A stretch of 64,000 nt of DNA from Hymenobacter aranciens (GTDB lineage Bacteria > Bacteroidota > Bacteroidia > Cytophagales > Hymenobacteraceae). The position numbers and the translations under genes were made by a program. Below the pieces are notes generated by a model, which saw only the letters and a list, made by a program, of their open reading frames with translations, did no database searches and had not been told where the DNA came from. Position 1 is the stretch's first letter. The number at the start of each line of letters is the position of its first letter. Of the stretch, positions 56,969 to 64,000 are shown piece by piece. The DNA is taken from contig NZ_JAUQSY010000002.1 of assembly GCF_030580865.1 (NCBI RefSeq), forward strand, positions 124,001-188,000, read 5' to 3'.

Positions 56969-58502
56969 TGAGTACAAACGATGGTTTGATGCGTTGCCTT
57001 ATGCGAAGCAACTAGCCCTACAGCGTCAAGCCGGATTCAGCGAAGCCGACCCCGATTATCAGAAGCTAGTGGCGGCCGCCGCTGAGCAGGCCGGCTTGGC
57101 CCGCACAGCAGCGGCCGTCGAAGTTTTGTACGCCCGGCAGCACGGCGCTATCGGCTGCCCCTCGTGCGGTGGCAAGTGTGCCGACGCCCCGGTGGGGGAG
57201 CCGGCCGACTGCGTAGCCGTCGAATTTCCGCTGAAGGAAATCAGCCTCGACCCCGCCCGCTTCCAAAACCGCACCGACGCCTTTTCGGAGTTGAGCGCCG
57301 AAGCCGTGGCCCGCCACTACGACCCCAACAAGTTCGACCCGGTGGTACTCTGGCGCGACCCGGCCCAGGATGGCCGCGCCTACATGCTCAGCGGGCACAG
57401 CCGGTATGAGGGCATGGCCCGGCGCAAGGCCCGCACCATCCCGGCCCGCTTCTTCGCCGGCACCGAAGCCGAAGCAATCCAGTTTGCCCGCGTCGATGCC
57501 AACCGCGCCGCGACGGCTGAAAACTTGGTGGAGGACCTGGCCGCCTACCGCCTGATGCGCGACGGCGACGAAGCCCGCAACCTGAAGCCCGCCAAGAAAA
57601 CGCAGCTCAGCCAGGCGTTCAAAGGGAAGCAGTCGAAGTTGGAAGCGTGGAGCCATTTGGCCCCGGGCGGCTTGTTCGTGGCGACGCTTGGCCAAGACAA
57701 CCGCACCGAATTCCCCTACCTCGAAAAATTCGCCCTGTGGGTGGGCCAGCTGCGCGGCCGCCATGTCGCCGACTTCACCAACACCCACGAAACGGACTGT
57801 TTCAACTTCTTCTACTCGGACGCCAAAAATCACCGCATCACCCGCGAGGATTTTGAAACCGAAATTGAAAAGCGGCTGGCCTGGGGCAAGGCCCGGCTAT
57901 TCCCCGAGTGCGACCGGGGCGGCTGCGTCAATCTTCAGGACTTGGCCAAACGCGGCGCGCAGGCCGAAACCTACCGGCACCTCGAAGCCCTCGCCAAGTT
58001 CCGCGCTACCATCACCGACCGCCTGCGCACCACCGACCGCGGCCTGCGCGTGTACACCGATACAGAACGCGAAAAGCTGAAGGAGCAAGGCCAGCTGATA
58101 GATTTGGAAATGCAGCGCCTGCGCCGTGACTTGGGCCAGGCAGAAGCCGCGCCCGGCCTGTTCGGCCCCGGCGACGTGCGCCGCGACGGTCCGCGCTACT
58201 TCCCCGGCCTGACGGTGGAGGCCGGCGACTTCCGCGACCTGGAAGAAATGCTGTACCTCATCCGTCAGCATTTGGAGGCCGTTGGCTACAACGACCAAGA
58301 CCAGTTTACGGCCTTCCGCGTGTATGCCGACGAAAAGAAGGTGACCCGGCTACTGCTCGACTTGGAGGCCGTAGAGCCGCAAATCGTCGTCAGGGCCCCG
58401 CTGCCGGTGTTTGTGGTCGTTATTCCGAAGAAGTTTTTCGGCCTCGTGGATTCGCTGCTGCGGCAACGCCGGATAGATTATCAGTACCAGTTGCCGAAGT
58501 AG
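56961..58502 (+). CDS. ParB-like nuclease-fold protein
   Basis: The 513-residue protein has a Cys motif (CPSCGGKC, possibly a zinc finger) near residue 65-75, followed by a ParB/Srx-type domain (VEFPLKEISLDPARFQNR..., YDPNKFDPVVLWRDPAQDGRAYMLSGHSRYEGMARRKARTI with the GHSR nucleotide-binding motif). A helical region with DANRAATAENLVEDLAAYRLMRDG, then a long charged C-terminal part, follows. ParB-like proteins in mobile elements act in partition, in DNA modification or as nucleases. Which applies here is open. The stop of the previous gene lies inside its start. Confidence 0.72.
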   Translation: MFSEYKRWFDALPYAKQLALQRQAGFSEADPDYQKLVAAAAEQAGLARTAAAVEVLYARQHGAIGCPSCGGKCADAPVGEPADCVAVEFPLKEISLDPARFQNRTDAFSELSAEAVARHYDPNKFDPVVLWRDPAQDGRAYMLSGHSRYEGMARRKARTIPARFFAGTEAEAIQFARVDANRAATAENLVEDLAAYRLMRDGDEARNLKPAKKTQLSQAFKGKQSKLEAWSHLAPGGLFVATLGQDNRTEFPYLEKFALWVGQLRGRHVADFTNTHETDCFNFFYSDAKNHRITREDFETEIEKRLAWGKARLFPECDRGGCVNLQDLAKRGAQAETYRHLEALAKFRATITDRLRTTDRGLRVYTDTEREKLKEQGQLIDLEMQRLRRDLGQAEAAPGLFGPGDVRRDGPRYFPGLTVEAGDFRDLEEMLYLIRQHLEAVGYNDQDQFTAFRVYADEKKVTRLLLDLEAVEPQIVVRAPLPVFVVVIPKKFFGLVDSLLRQRRIDYQYQLPK

Positions 58503-58513
58503 CGGCCTTAGTT

Positions 58514-58674
58514 TGCTGTCAAAAAATACGTGCACGCAGCTGGTCAGGCTCACAGAATGCTGTCACACTTTTTACACGTGGAAAAGCTCGAGTCGAAAAC
58601 TCGGGCTTTGCTGCTGTCACTACTTTCGCCCTGGGGAAAGCCACCGGCGCCGGCGCCCGGGTGTGCTGCTGTCA
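58514..58674 (-). repeat. TGACAGCA array F (inverted orientation)
   Basis: On the minus strand the motifs start at 58674, 58619, 58565 and 58521 (spacings 55, 54, 44). The first contains the integrase stop codon. The spacers include the palindromic GGGCGCCGGCGCC and CCGAGTTTTCGACTCGAG blocks. Confidence 0.93.
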
Positions 58675-59805
58675 AAAGTCCGGCATTGCGTCTATCGCAC
58701 CGCCGTCGTGCAGTGCCCCAAGTTTGCGCAGATAGGTTGCCGTGATGCCAGCGTGAGTGTGTCGGCAGTGCCGCCGCACCAGTTCAATATCCTTTGTGGC
58801 TAGGTAAAGATTAATTGCACCGGTGTGTTTGTAGCCGTACATCGTGTAGTTCCCGTTATCAAGGCCGACAGCCGCGAGGATGGCCCGATGCCGCTTCGCA
58901 AACCAGTTTTTGCCTACTGCTACCGGGCCGGGCTTACGGCCCTTCGTGAACACGTAAAAGTCGGCAGGGTAGGAGCGTAGCCCATATTGTTGTATCAGGG
59001 CTTCCAATTGGCGGGGAATGGCTACGTGTTCGGCTTGGTCGTTTTTGGCCCGCGAGCCCGGCACCCGCACTGTACCAGGTAGCAGGTCGCGGACCTGCAG
59101 CAATCGCAGTTCGCTGCCAATCCGGATGAAGCAGTAATACACGAAGGAAATGAACAATTGCAACTGTTCATCATCACGCCGGGCTATTTCCTCCCGGATG
59201 GCTTGCCGCTGCTGTTCGGTGTAAGGTTGGTGCATATCACTAGCTACCACCTTGCGCCGGTCCACGCCCCGCACCGGGTTACGGTTCACTGCCTCCAACT
59301 TTAGCAGGTAGTTGAACACGGCTGATAGGGTGTCACGATAACCGTTGTAGGTTTTGGGCTCCATCCCACGCGCTGCCAAGTTATCCAAGAAAGCCAGCAC
59401 ATTCACCGGCCGGGCGTGCTCCAGTGCCGCATTGGCCAGCGGGGGGAACGACGTCAGCTCACGTAGCAGTCGCGGGTAATTTTCATGCTTGCGGCCGCTC
59501 GCCAGCTTGCGCTCAGTCACGAGCTTCACTGCATCGAGCACCGTAGGGTTTTTGGGCAATCCAATGTTTACGGCCGGTGTGGTGCCAGCCGTGAAACCAT
59601 CTAATAGCAATTGGGTAATTTCGCGTAGCTTCGCATTAGAGTGCCGCCGCCTTTCCGTCAGGCTGCGATACTTGTTCATGCCGGTGTACTGCTTCCGTAC
59701 GTACTTCTGTTTGTCAGTATCCCAAATCTGAAAATCAATGTACCACCGCTTAGTCATGTCTCCTTCGGCGTCGAATAGCCGGGGTTTACGGTCGGGGGGT
59801 AGCAT
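58672..59805 (-). CDS. int: Tyrosine integrase of the element
   Basis: This is a 377-residue site-specific recombinase. The N-terminal arm-binding and core-binding parts (RWYIDFQIWDTDKQKYVRKQYTGMNKYRSLTERRRH; the SAM-like helix bundle TYNGYRDTLSAVFNYL) precede the catalytic domain, with Arg in RIGSELRLLQVRDLL, His in YGYKHTGAINLYL and the His-Tyr block CRHTHAGITATYLRKLG. The KHTGA variant is typical of Bacteroidota integrases. Start MLPPDRKPRL is chosen because the earlier Met reads through the tRNA terminator. Its stop is the first motif of array F. It lies beside attR. Confidence 0.92.
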   Translation of the reverse strand: MLPPDRKPRLFDAEGDMTKRWYIDFQIWDTDKQKYVRKQYTGMNKYRSLTERRRHSNAKLREITQLLLDGFTAGTTPAVNIGLPKNPTVLDAVKLVTERKLASGRKHENYPRLLRELTSFPPLANAALEHARPVNVLAFLDNLAARGMEPKTYNGYRDTLSAVFNYLLKLEAVNRNPVRGVDRRKVVASDMHQPYTEQQRQAIREEIARRDDEQLQLFISFVYYCFIRIGSELRLLQVRDLLPGTVRVPGSRAKNDQAEHVAIPRQLEALIQQYGLRSYPADFYVFTKGRKPGPVAVGKNWFAKRHRAILAAVGLDNGNYTMYGYKHTGAINLYLATKDIELVRRHCRHTHAGITATYLRKLGALHDGGAIDAMPDF

Positions 59806-59852
59806 TTTTTTCGTCTGTGTAAATTCTGTGATAAAAAACTTTTGACAACAAA

Positions 59853-59885
59853 AAAACCGCCCTGGCAATACTGCCAACGCGGTTT
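59853..59885 (-). terminator. Element-supplied terminator for tRNA-Met
   Basis: On the minus strand: AAACCGCGTTGGCAG..., a stem of AACCGC with GCGGTT and inner TTGGCA with TGCCA, followed by seven T residues. It lies directly downstream of the tRNA on its transcript. Confidence 0.85.
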
Positions 59886-59891
59886 CTGAAT

Positions 59892-59913
59892 GTAGCGGGG
59901 ACGAGAGTTGAAC
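59892..59913. other. attR: recombined tRNA-Met 3' end
   Basis: The same 22 bp as attL (39565-39586). It supplies the 3' part of the intact tRNA gene, so integration did not break the tRNA. Confidence 0.92.
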
Positions 59914-59966
59914 TCGTGACCTCAGGGTTATGAATCCTGTGCTCTAACCAACTGAGCTACCCCGCC
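59893..59966 (-). tRNA. tRNA-Met (anticodon CAT)
   Basis: A 74-nt cloverleaf fits fully: acceptor GGCGGGG paired with CCCCGCT (one G-U), D arm GCTC...GAGC, an anticodon loop with CAT, and T arm ACGAG-TTCAACT-CTCGT. CCA is not encoded. CAT is shared by elongator Met, initiator Met and tRNA-Ile2; the D-loop and first base pair suggest an elongator, though tRNA-Ile(CAU) cannot be excluded. Confidence 0.93.
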
Positions 59967-59980
59967 GGGTTTTGTGGGTG

Positions 59981-59988
59981 CAAAGGTA
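59981..59988 (-). promoter_or_regulatory. -7 box (TAnnTTTG) for tRNA-Met
   Basis: The minus strand reads TACCTTTG, 14 bp before the mature tRNA 5' end. Confidence 0.65.
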
Positions 59989-60094
59989 CGGTGAAAAACC
60001 GCCTATGCAAGCCGTGAGGCCAAAAAACTTGTTTTTCCTGCCCGATTTCCGCGCCTTAAATTCGCGGCAAAATGGCTTTCTTTTTCTTAGCTGG

Positions 60095-60508
60095 ATGACT
60101 TTGCCTGATACTCACAATAAAACCCGCTTCGTGGCGGAATACCCCATCAACGCGTCGCCGAAAATTCTTTTTCCCTACCTCTCCACGGCCTCGGGCCTGG
60201 CCCGCTGGTTTTGCGACGACGTGCGCTACGTGGAAGGACAACGCTTCAACTTTATCTGGGACCGCGAAAACCACTACGCCGAAATCGCCACCCAGCGCCT
60301 CAATAAGGCCGTGCGCTTCGTCTTCCTCGACGACCGCCGTCAGCCCATCGCCGACGCCAACTCCCTGGAGTTTTCGCTCGACTACTCCGAAGTGACCGAC
60401 GAAGTGTACCTGCGGGTGGTCGATTATTCGCCCACCGTGGAAGCCGAAGAGCAGCAGGAAATGTGGGAAAGCCTGGTTTATAAGCTTCGGGAGCAGGTGG
60501 GCGGCTAG
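60095..60508 (+). CDS. START-like (SRPBCC) protein
   Basis: The 137-residue protein starts MTLPDTHNKTRFVAEYPINASPKILFPYLSTASGLARWFCDDVRYVEGQRFNFIWD, a START-like or AHSA1-like lipid-binding helix-grip fold found widely next to LptF/LptG in Bacteroidota. An upstream in-frame Met adds 41 poorly conserved residues and is rejected. The ligand is unknown. It is followed in the same direction by the LptF/LptG permease gene. Confidence 0.82.
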   Translation: MTLPDTHNKTRFVAEYPINASPKILFPYLSTASGLARWFCDDVRYVEGQRFNFIWDRENHYAEIATQRLNKAVRFVFLDDRRQPIADANSLEFSLDYSEVTDEVYLRVVDYSPTVEAEEQQEMWESLVYKLREQVGG

Positions 60509-60641
60509 TTAGCCCTTCAAATACAATTAACGCGCGAACTTTGCGTTTGTGCCCCGGGCCGCTGGCTCCGGCGCGAACGTTGGAGTTCGCGCGCTTGTCT
60601 GTTAGCCGGCCGGGCCGCTGCCTGAGTCTTGTGAAGAACGT

Positions 60642-62093
60642 ATGCTGAAAAAGCTCGATAAACTCATTCTGAAGGCCTTCGCCGGGCCGTTTCTGCTCAC
60701 CTTCGCCGTGGTGCAGTTCATTCTGCTCACCCACACGCTGCTGAAATACCTCGACGATATCATCGGCAAGGACCTGGGCGCGGCGGTGTTGCTGAAACTG
60801 CTGTTTTATTTCAGCGTGCTCATCGTGCCGGTGTCGCTGCCGCTGGCCGTGCTGCTGTCGTCGCTCATGACCTACGGTAACCTCGGCGAGCACCACGAGC
60901 TGACGGCCATCAAGGCCTCGGGCATTGCCCTCACGCGCATTCTGCGGCCGGTATTTCTCGTGAGCATTGGCTTGGCCGGGGCCGCTTTCTGGTTTAATGA
61001 AAACGTAGTGCCCTGGGCTAACCTCAACGCCTACAGCCTGCTCTGGGACGTGCGCCAGCAAAAGCTGGCCCTCGACATCCGCGAAGGCGTGTTTTACAGC
61101 GGCATTCCGGGTTATACTATTAAGGTAGATAAGAAAACCGGCGAAAACGGCGACCGGCTGCACGGGGTGATGATATACGACCACACCCAGAAATCCGGCA
61201 ACGCCACCGTGATGCTGGCCGACTCGGGCCGCATGTTCAGCCGCTTCAACGGCGCCTACCTGTGCTTCGAGCTTTTCAACGGCCACAGCTACGTCGAGCA
61301 GCCCGACGTGCAGAATCGCGCCGGTGCCAGCTTCATTCGCCAGGGCTTCACGCATAATACCATCACGTTTTCGATGGCTTCCTTCGGCCTGGGTATGACC
61401 CCCAAGGAATTATTCAAGGAAAACCGCATGATGCTCAACATCAATCAGCTGAAATACGCCGACGACTCCATGCGCCGGAAGCTGCATGTGGAGCGTCTGC
61501 AACTGCCCCGCCAGCTCGACGGCTACTACACTTACTTCCGCTTCGATACCCTCGGCCGGGCTGCCAACCGTAAGGTGGAGCACCTGCAGGTACCCGCCTC
61601 CCGTCTGCCCGCGCCTACCGTAACCATTATCCAGGCGGGCCAGAACCGGGCCCGTAACGCCCGTGCCCAGGTCGTTTCCGCCGCTGAGCGCCAGGATGAT
61701 TCAATGCGCAACTCCGCCATGTTCCGCATCGAGATTTACCGCAAATACGCGCAGTCGGTGGCCGTGTTGATGATGTTCCTCATTGGCGCGCCGCTCGGAG
61801 CCATTATTAAGAAGGGCGGTCTGGGCGTGCCCATTCTGGTGGCTATTCTGTTCTTTATTATCTACTATGTGCTCAGTATCATGGGCGAGAAGTACGGCAA
61901 GGAGTTCGTGCTGCCGGTAGGGCTGGGCATGTGGCTGTCGAACCTGGTTTTGTTGCCGGTAGGGCTGTTTTTCCTCTACCAAGCTTACAATGACTCTGGT
62001 TTGCTGGAAATAGATTTCTGGCGGCGGCTGCCGCAGCGGCTGGGCATTCCGGCACTGCGCAAAATCACCGAGCCGGAAGTGGAGCCGGCGTAA
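60642..62093 (+). CDS. LptF/LptG-family permease
   Basis: The 483-residue protein has the YjgP/YjgQ layout: three N-terminal membrane segments (FLLTFAVVQFILLTHTLL..., VLIVPVSLPLAVLLSSLMTYGNLGEHHELTAIKASGI), a large beta-jellyroll periplasmic domain (100-370), and three C-terminal segments (SVAVLMMFLIGAPLGAIIKKGGLGVPILVAILFFIIYYVLS...). It extracts LPS with LptBC. The SLPLA/ELTAIKASG motifs are strong. Bacteroidota often encode this gene as one or two copies. Confidence 0.9.
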   Translation: MLKKLDKLILKAFAGPFLLTFAVVQFILLTHTLLKYLDDIIGKDLGAAVLLKLLFYFSVLIVPVSLPLAVLLSSLMTYGNLGEHHELTAIKASGIALTRILRPVFLVSIGLAGAAFWFNENVVPWANLNAYSLLWDVRQQKLALDIREGVFYSGIPGYTIKVDKKTGENGDRLHGVMIYDHTQKSGNATVMLADSGRMFSRFNGAYLCFELFNGHSYVEQPDVQNRAGASFIRQGFTHNTITFSMASFGLGMTPKELFKENRMMLNINQLKYADDSMRRKLHVERLQLPRQLDGYYTYFRFDTLGRAANRKVEHLQVPASRLPAPTVTIIQAGQNRARNARAQVVSAAERQDDSMRNSAMFRIEIYRKYAQSVAVLMMFLIGAPLGAIIKKGGLGVPILVAILFFIIYYVLSIMGEKYGKEFVLPVGLGMWLSNLVLLPVGLFFLYQAYNDSGLLEIDFWRRLPQRLGIPALRKITEPEVEPA

Positions 62094-62179
62094 TTTCCTT
62101 GTCTTGTCATCCTGAGCGTAGGGAAAAATGACGGGACAAGGAAATCCAACAGCCTCTTTCATTCCCCAAAAAAACACCG

Positions 62180-62187
62180 TACCTTTG
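62180..62187 (+). promoter_or_regulatory. -7 box (TAnnTTTG) for rpsO
   Basis: TACCTTTG, giving an approximately 75-nt leader before the rpsO ATG. Confidence 0.65.
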
Positions 62188-62267
62188 CGGCACCCCGAAC
62201 TATGGGGTAAAACGTTTTTTATTTTTTCATCTTTAAATCCAAGACGGGAGTAGCCTCCTATCAACCG

Positions 62268-62543
62268 ATGATTCTTACCACCGAAGCTAAACAGGCTCTT
62301 TTCGAAAAAAACAGCCTGCAACACGTGAAAACCGACACTGGGTCGGCCGAATCGCAAATCGCTCTGTTCACGCACCGCATCAACCACCTGACGGAGCACC
62401 TGAAAGTGAACAAGAAAGACCACAGCACCCGCCTGGGCCTGCTGAAGCTGGTTGGTAAGCGCCGTAGCATGCTGAATTATCTGCAGAATACGGAAATCAA
62501 CCGTTACCGCGCGATTATCAAGGAGCTGGGCATCCGTAAGTAA
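62268..62543 (+). CDS. rpsO: Ribosomal protein uS15
   Basis: The 91-residue protein begins [74 protein letters not shown], the full uS15 fold that binds the central domain of 16S rRNA. Length is typical. It lies before pnp, the classic rpsO-pnp order, but a strong terminator intervenes. Confidence 0.97.
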   Translation: MILTTEAKQALFEKNSLQHVKTDTGSAESQIALFTHRINHLTEHLKVNKKDHSTRLGLLKLVGKRRSMLNYLQNTEINRYRAIIKELGIRK

Positions 62544-62555
62544 GCCCAAATTAAG

Positions 62556-62596
62556 AGAGTAGGGGACCTTCAGCCGAAGGTTCCCTACTCTTTTTT
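62556..62596 (+). terminator. Terminator between rpsO and pnp
   Basis: A long stem (GAGTAGGGGACCTT with AAGGTTCCCTACTC) and T-run, so pnp probably needs its own promoter or readthrough. Confidence 0.9.
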
Positions 62597-62623
62597 ATGC
62601 TATTTCCGAAACGGGGGAACGTT

Positions 62624-62716
62624 AGACATGAGACGGGGGAAACCGGCACGGTGCCGGGCTGCCCTGCTCGCCAAGCTGCCGGTTCCCACGTTTTTTCGCT
62701 GCCACGTCTCATGTCT
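62624..62716. repeat. Nested inverted repeat in the pnp leader
   Basis: Outer arms AGACATGAGACG (62624-62635) and CGTCTCATGTCT (62705-62716) are perfect, and inner arms GGGAAACCGGCA and TGCCGGTTCCC also pair. The first possible ATG of pnp (62711) lies within the outer right arm. Confidence 0.85.
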
Positions 62717-62725
62717 GAACTCCCT

Positions 62726-64000
62726 ATGTCCCAACCCACCGTCATTACCAAATCCGTGACGCTGCCCGACGGCCGCGCCATCACCATCGAAACCGGCAAG
62801 CTGGCCAAATTCGCCGACGGCGCCGTCGTGGTGCGCCTCGGCGACACCATGCTGCTCGCTACCGTCGTTTCGGCTCCCAGCCAGCGCGAAGGCATCGACT
62901 TCCTGCCGCTGTCGGTTGATTACCAGGAGAAATTCGGCTCGGCCGGCAAGATTCCCGGCTCGTTCCAGCGCCGCGAAGGCCGCCTGAGCGATTACGAAAT
63001 CCTGATTTGCCGCCTCGTCGACCGTATCCTGCGCCCGATGTTCCCCAAGGACTATCACTACGAGGTGCAGGTGATGATTTCGCTGATTTCGGCCGATAAA
63101 GAGGTGCAGCCCGACGCCCTGGCCGCCCTGGCCGCCTCGGCCGCTATTGCCATCACCGACATTCCCTTCGCCGGCCCGATTTCGGAAGTGCGCGTGGCTC
63201 GCATCGACGGCAAGCTGCAAATCAACCCCAAAACCTCCGACCTGGCCCGCGCCGACATCGACCTGATGGTGGGTGCCACCGGCGACTCGGTAGCCATGGT
63301 GGAAGGCGAAATGAAGGAAGTGAGCGAGGAAGAAATGGTGGAAGCCATCAACTTCGGTCACGAAGCTATTAAAGCCCAGGTGGCTATGCAGCTGGAGCTG
63401 GCTGCTGCCGTCGGCCGCACGCCCGACGCCCAGCCCCGCGAGTATCCCAAGTACGAGGAAAACGACGCGCTGAAAAAGCTCATCCACGAAGGCATTTATA
63501 AAGGTGCTTACGACGTGGCCCGCGGTGGCAACACCAGCAAAGCCGGCCGCAAGGAAGGCTTCTCGGGCGTTAAAAAAGCGTTCCTCGATAAGCTGATTGC
63601 CGAGCAGCCGGAGCTGGACATGAAGATGTTCAGCCGCTACTACGGCTCGGCCGAGAAGAAAGCCATCCGCGACATGATGGTGAAGGAGCGCGTGCGCCTC
63701 GACGGCCGCCAGCTCACCGAAATCCGTCCTATCTGGTCGGAAATCAACTACCTGCCGGGCGCGCACGGCTCGTCCATCTTCACCCGCGGCGAGACGCAAA
63801 GCCTCACCACCGTGACGCTGGGCACCAAGCTCGACGAGCAAATCATCGACCAGCCCCTCACCAAGGGCTACTCGAAATTCATGCTGCACTACAATTTCCC
63901 CGGTTTCTCGACCGGCGAGGTGAAGCCTAACCGGGGTGCCGGTCGCCGCGAAATCGGTCACGGCAACTTGGCCCTGCGCTCGCTGAAGCAAGTGCTGCCC
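62726..64000 (+). CDS. pnp: Polynucleotide phosphorylase (partial, runs off the right edge)
   Basis: The first 425 or so residues are seen. PNPase degrades RNA 3' to 5' with phosphate and acts in mRNA decay. The first RNase PH-like domain is marked by VITKSVTLPDGRAITIETGKLAKFADGAVVVRLGDTMLLATV and FQRREGRLSDYEILICRLVDRILRPMFP, then an all-helical linker, then the second RNase PH domain beginning VRLDGRQLTEIRPIWSEINYLPGAHGSSIFTRGETQSLTTVTLG with FSTGEVKPNRGAGRREIGHG. ATG 62726 is chosen because the alternative ATG 62711 is in a hairpin; both are in frame. KH and S1 domains lie outside the window. Confidence 0.93.
   Translation, partial: MSQPTVITKSVTLPDGRAITIETGKLAKFADGAVVVRLGDTMLLATVVSAPSQREGIDFLPLSVDYQEKFGSAGKIPGSFQRREGRLSDYEILICRLVDRILRPMFPKDYHYEVQVMISLISADKEVQPDALAALAASAAIAITDIPFAGPISEVRVARIDGKLQINPKTSDLARADIDLMVGATGDSVAMVEGEMKEVSEEEMVEAINFGHEAIKAQVAMQLELAAAVGRTPDAQPREYPKYEENDALKKLIHEGIYKGAYDVARGGNTSKAGRKEGFSGVKKAFLDKLIAEQPELDMKMFSRYYGSAEKKAIRDMMVKERVRLDGRQLTEIRPIWSEINYLPGAHGSSIFTRGETQSLTTVTLGTKLDEQIIDQPLTKGYSKFMLHYNFPGFSTGEVKPNRGAGRREIGHGNLALRSLKQVLP

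Larger units (their letters stand above)
39565..59913. mobile_element. 20.3-kb integrated virus-like element in tRNA-Met
   Basis: The element is bounded by 22-bp direct repeats matching the 3' end of tRNA-Met, with a tyrosine integrase gene adjacent to the right repeat. It carries an XRE repressor, a leftward block of seven small genes, a rightward block with Rep, SSB-like, transglutaminase-like, candidate virion and GH73 lysin genes, and a ParB-like gene. Six TGACAGCA arrays mark module borders. No terminase, portal, tail, conjugation or packaging-ATPase gene is recognisable. It reads as a temperate tailless virus or a relative of one; a non-viral replicon that happens to carry lysins is the main alternative. 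Confidence 0.85.

Noticed and set aside
45592..58674. Integron attC sites
   Set aside because: Although they start at stop codons, there is no RYYYAAC/GTTRRRY core or typical imperfect stem, and the recombinase is a tRNA-type integrase, not IntI.
39565..59913. Integrative conjugative element
   Set aside because: No relaxase/MOB, VirB/Tra or coupling ATPase genes; lysins and holins point elsewhere.

Overview
The window looks like the chromosome of a GC-rich Bacteroidota bacterium, most likely Hymenobacter or a close relative (Cytophagales). The evidence is two secreted proteins with type IX secretion (T9SS) C-terminal sorting domains, a DUF2851 protein, a ferredoxin/acyl-CoA reductase pair, many promoters of the Bacteroidota form TAnnTTTG, very weak Shine-Dalgarno signals, and many fold-back intergenic repeats. 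The genus is inferred from gene content and style; no database search was run.

Host part 1 (1-39,564) is an ordinary core and accessory chromosome. In order it carries: a cut-off secreted protein; an Imm51-like protein; an esterase; cytidine deaminase; a DUF3298 protein; a saccharopine-dehydrogenase family protein; a frameshifted TlpA-like pseudogene; a two-gene ABC transporter; a 1252-residue FN3 adhesin-like T9SS protein; a TrmN6-like methyltransferase; a second T9SS protein; an acyltransferase; rnhA; a MarC protein; a SerC-like aminotransferase; aroQ; the E2 subunit of a 2-oxoacid dehydrogenase; valS; ferredoxin and acyl-CoA reductase; a nucleoside phosphorylase; trhO; a PglD-like acyltransferase; a polytopic membrane protein; DUF2851; lolA; ftsK; xerD; a PRISE-type reductase; an AraC regulator; and a luciferase-like oxidoreductase. 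Host part 2 (59,914-64,000) carries tRNA-Met (mostly), a START-like protein, an LptF/LptG permease, rpsO and the start of pnp.

Between them lies a 20.3-kb integrated element (39,565-59,913) inserted in the 3' end of tRNA-Met (CAT anticodon) with 22-bp direct-repeat att sites. It has a tyrosine integrase beside attR, an XRE repressor with divergent operators, a leftward block of lysogeny or cargo genes, a Rep_trans-type replication initiator, a DUF3127 SSB-like protein with an acidic tail, a transglutaminase-like/cationic membrane protein, a run of putative virion proteins, two GH73 endolysins, holin-like membrane proteins and a ParB-fold protein. I saw no terminase, portal, tail gene or Walker-A packaging ATPase. 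My reading is a temperate tailless, possibly membrane-containing and possibly ssDNA-replicating virus of an uncharacterised type. The virion assignments are inference.

The strongest unexplained signal is a set of six arrays of the octamer TGACAGCA, one at each boundary between gene modules of the element. Four are exactly 151 bp with motif spacings of 55, 44 and 44 bp; the other two are variants. The intervening spacers are GC-rich and mostly palindromic. In four of the six, the TGA of an array motif is the stop codon of the preceding gene. The element also carries a tRNA-like fold followed by about 190 bp of structured non-coding sequence, and three covarying stem-loops among its leftward genes. 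It brings its own terminator for the tRNA it splits from its native one.
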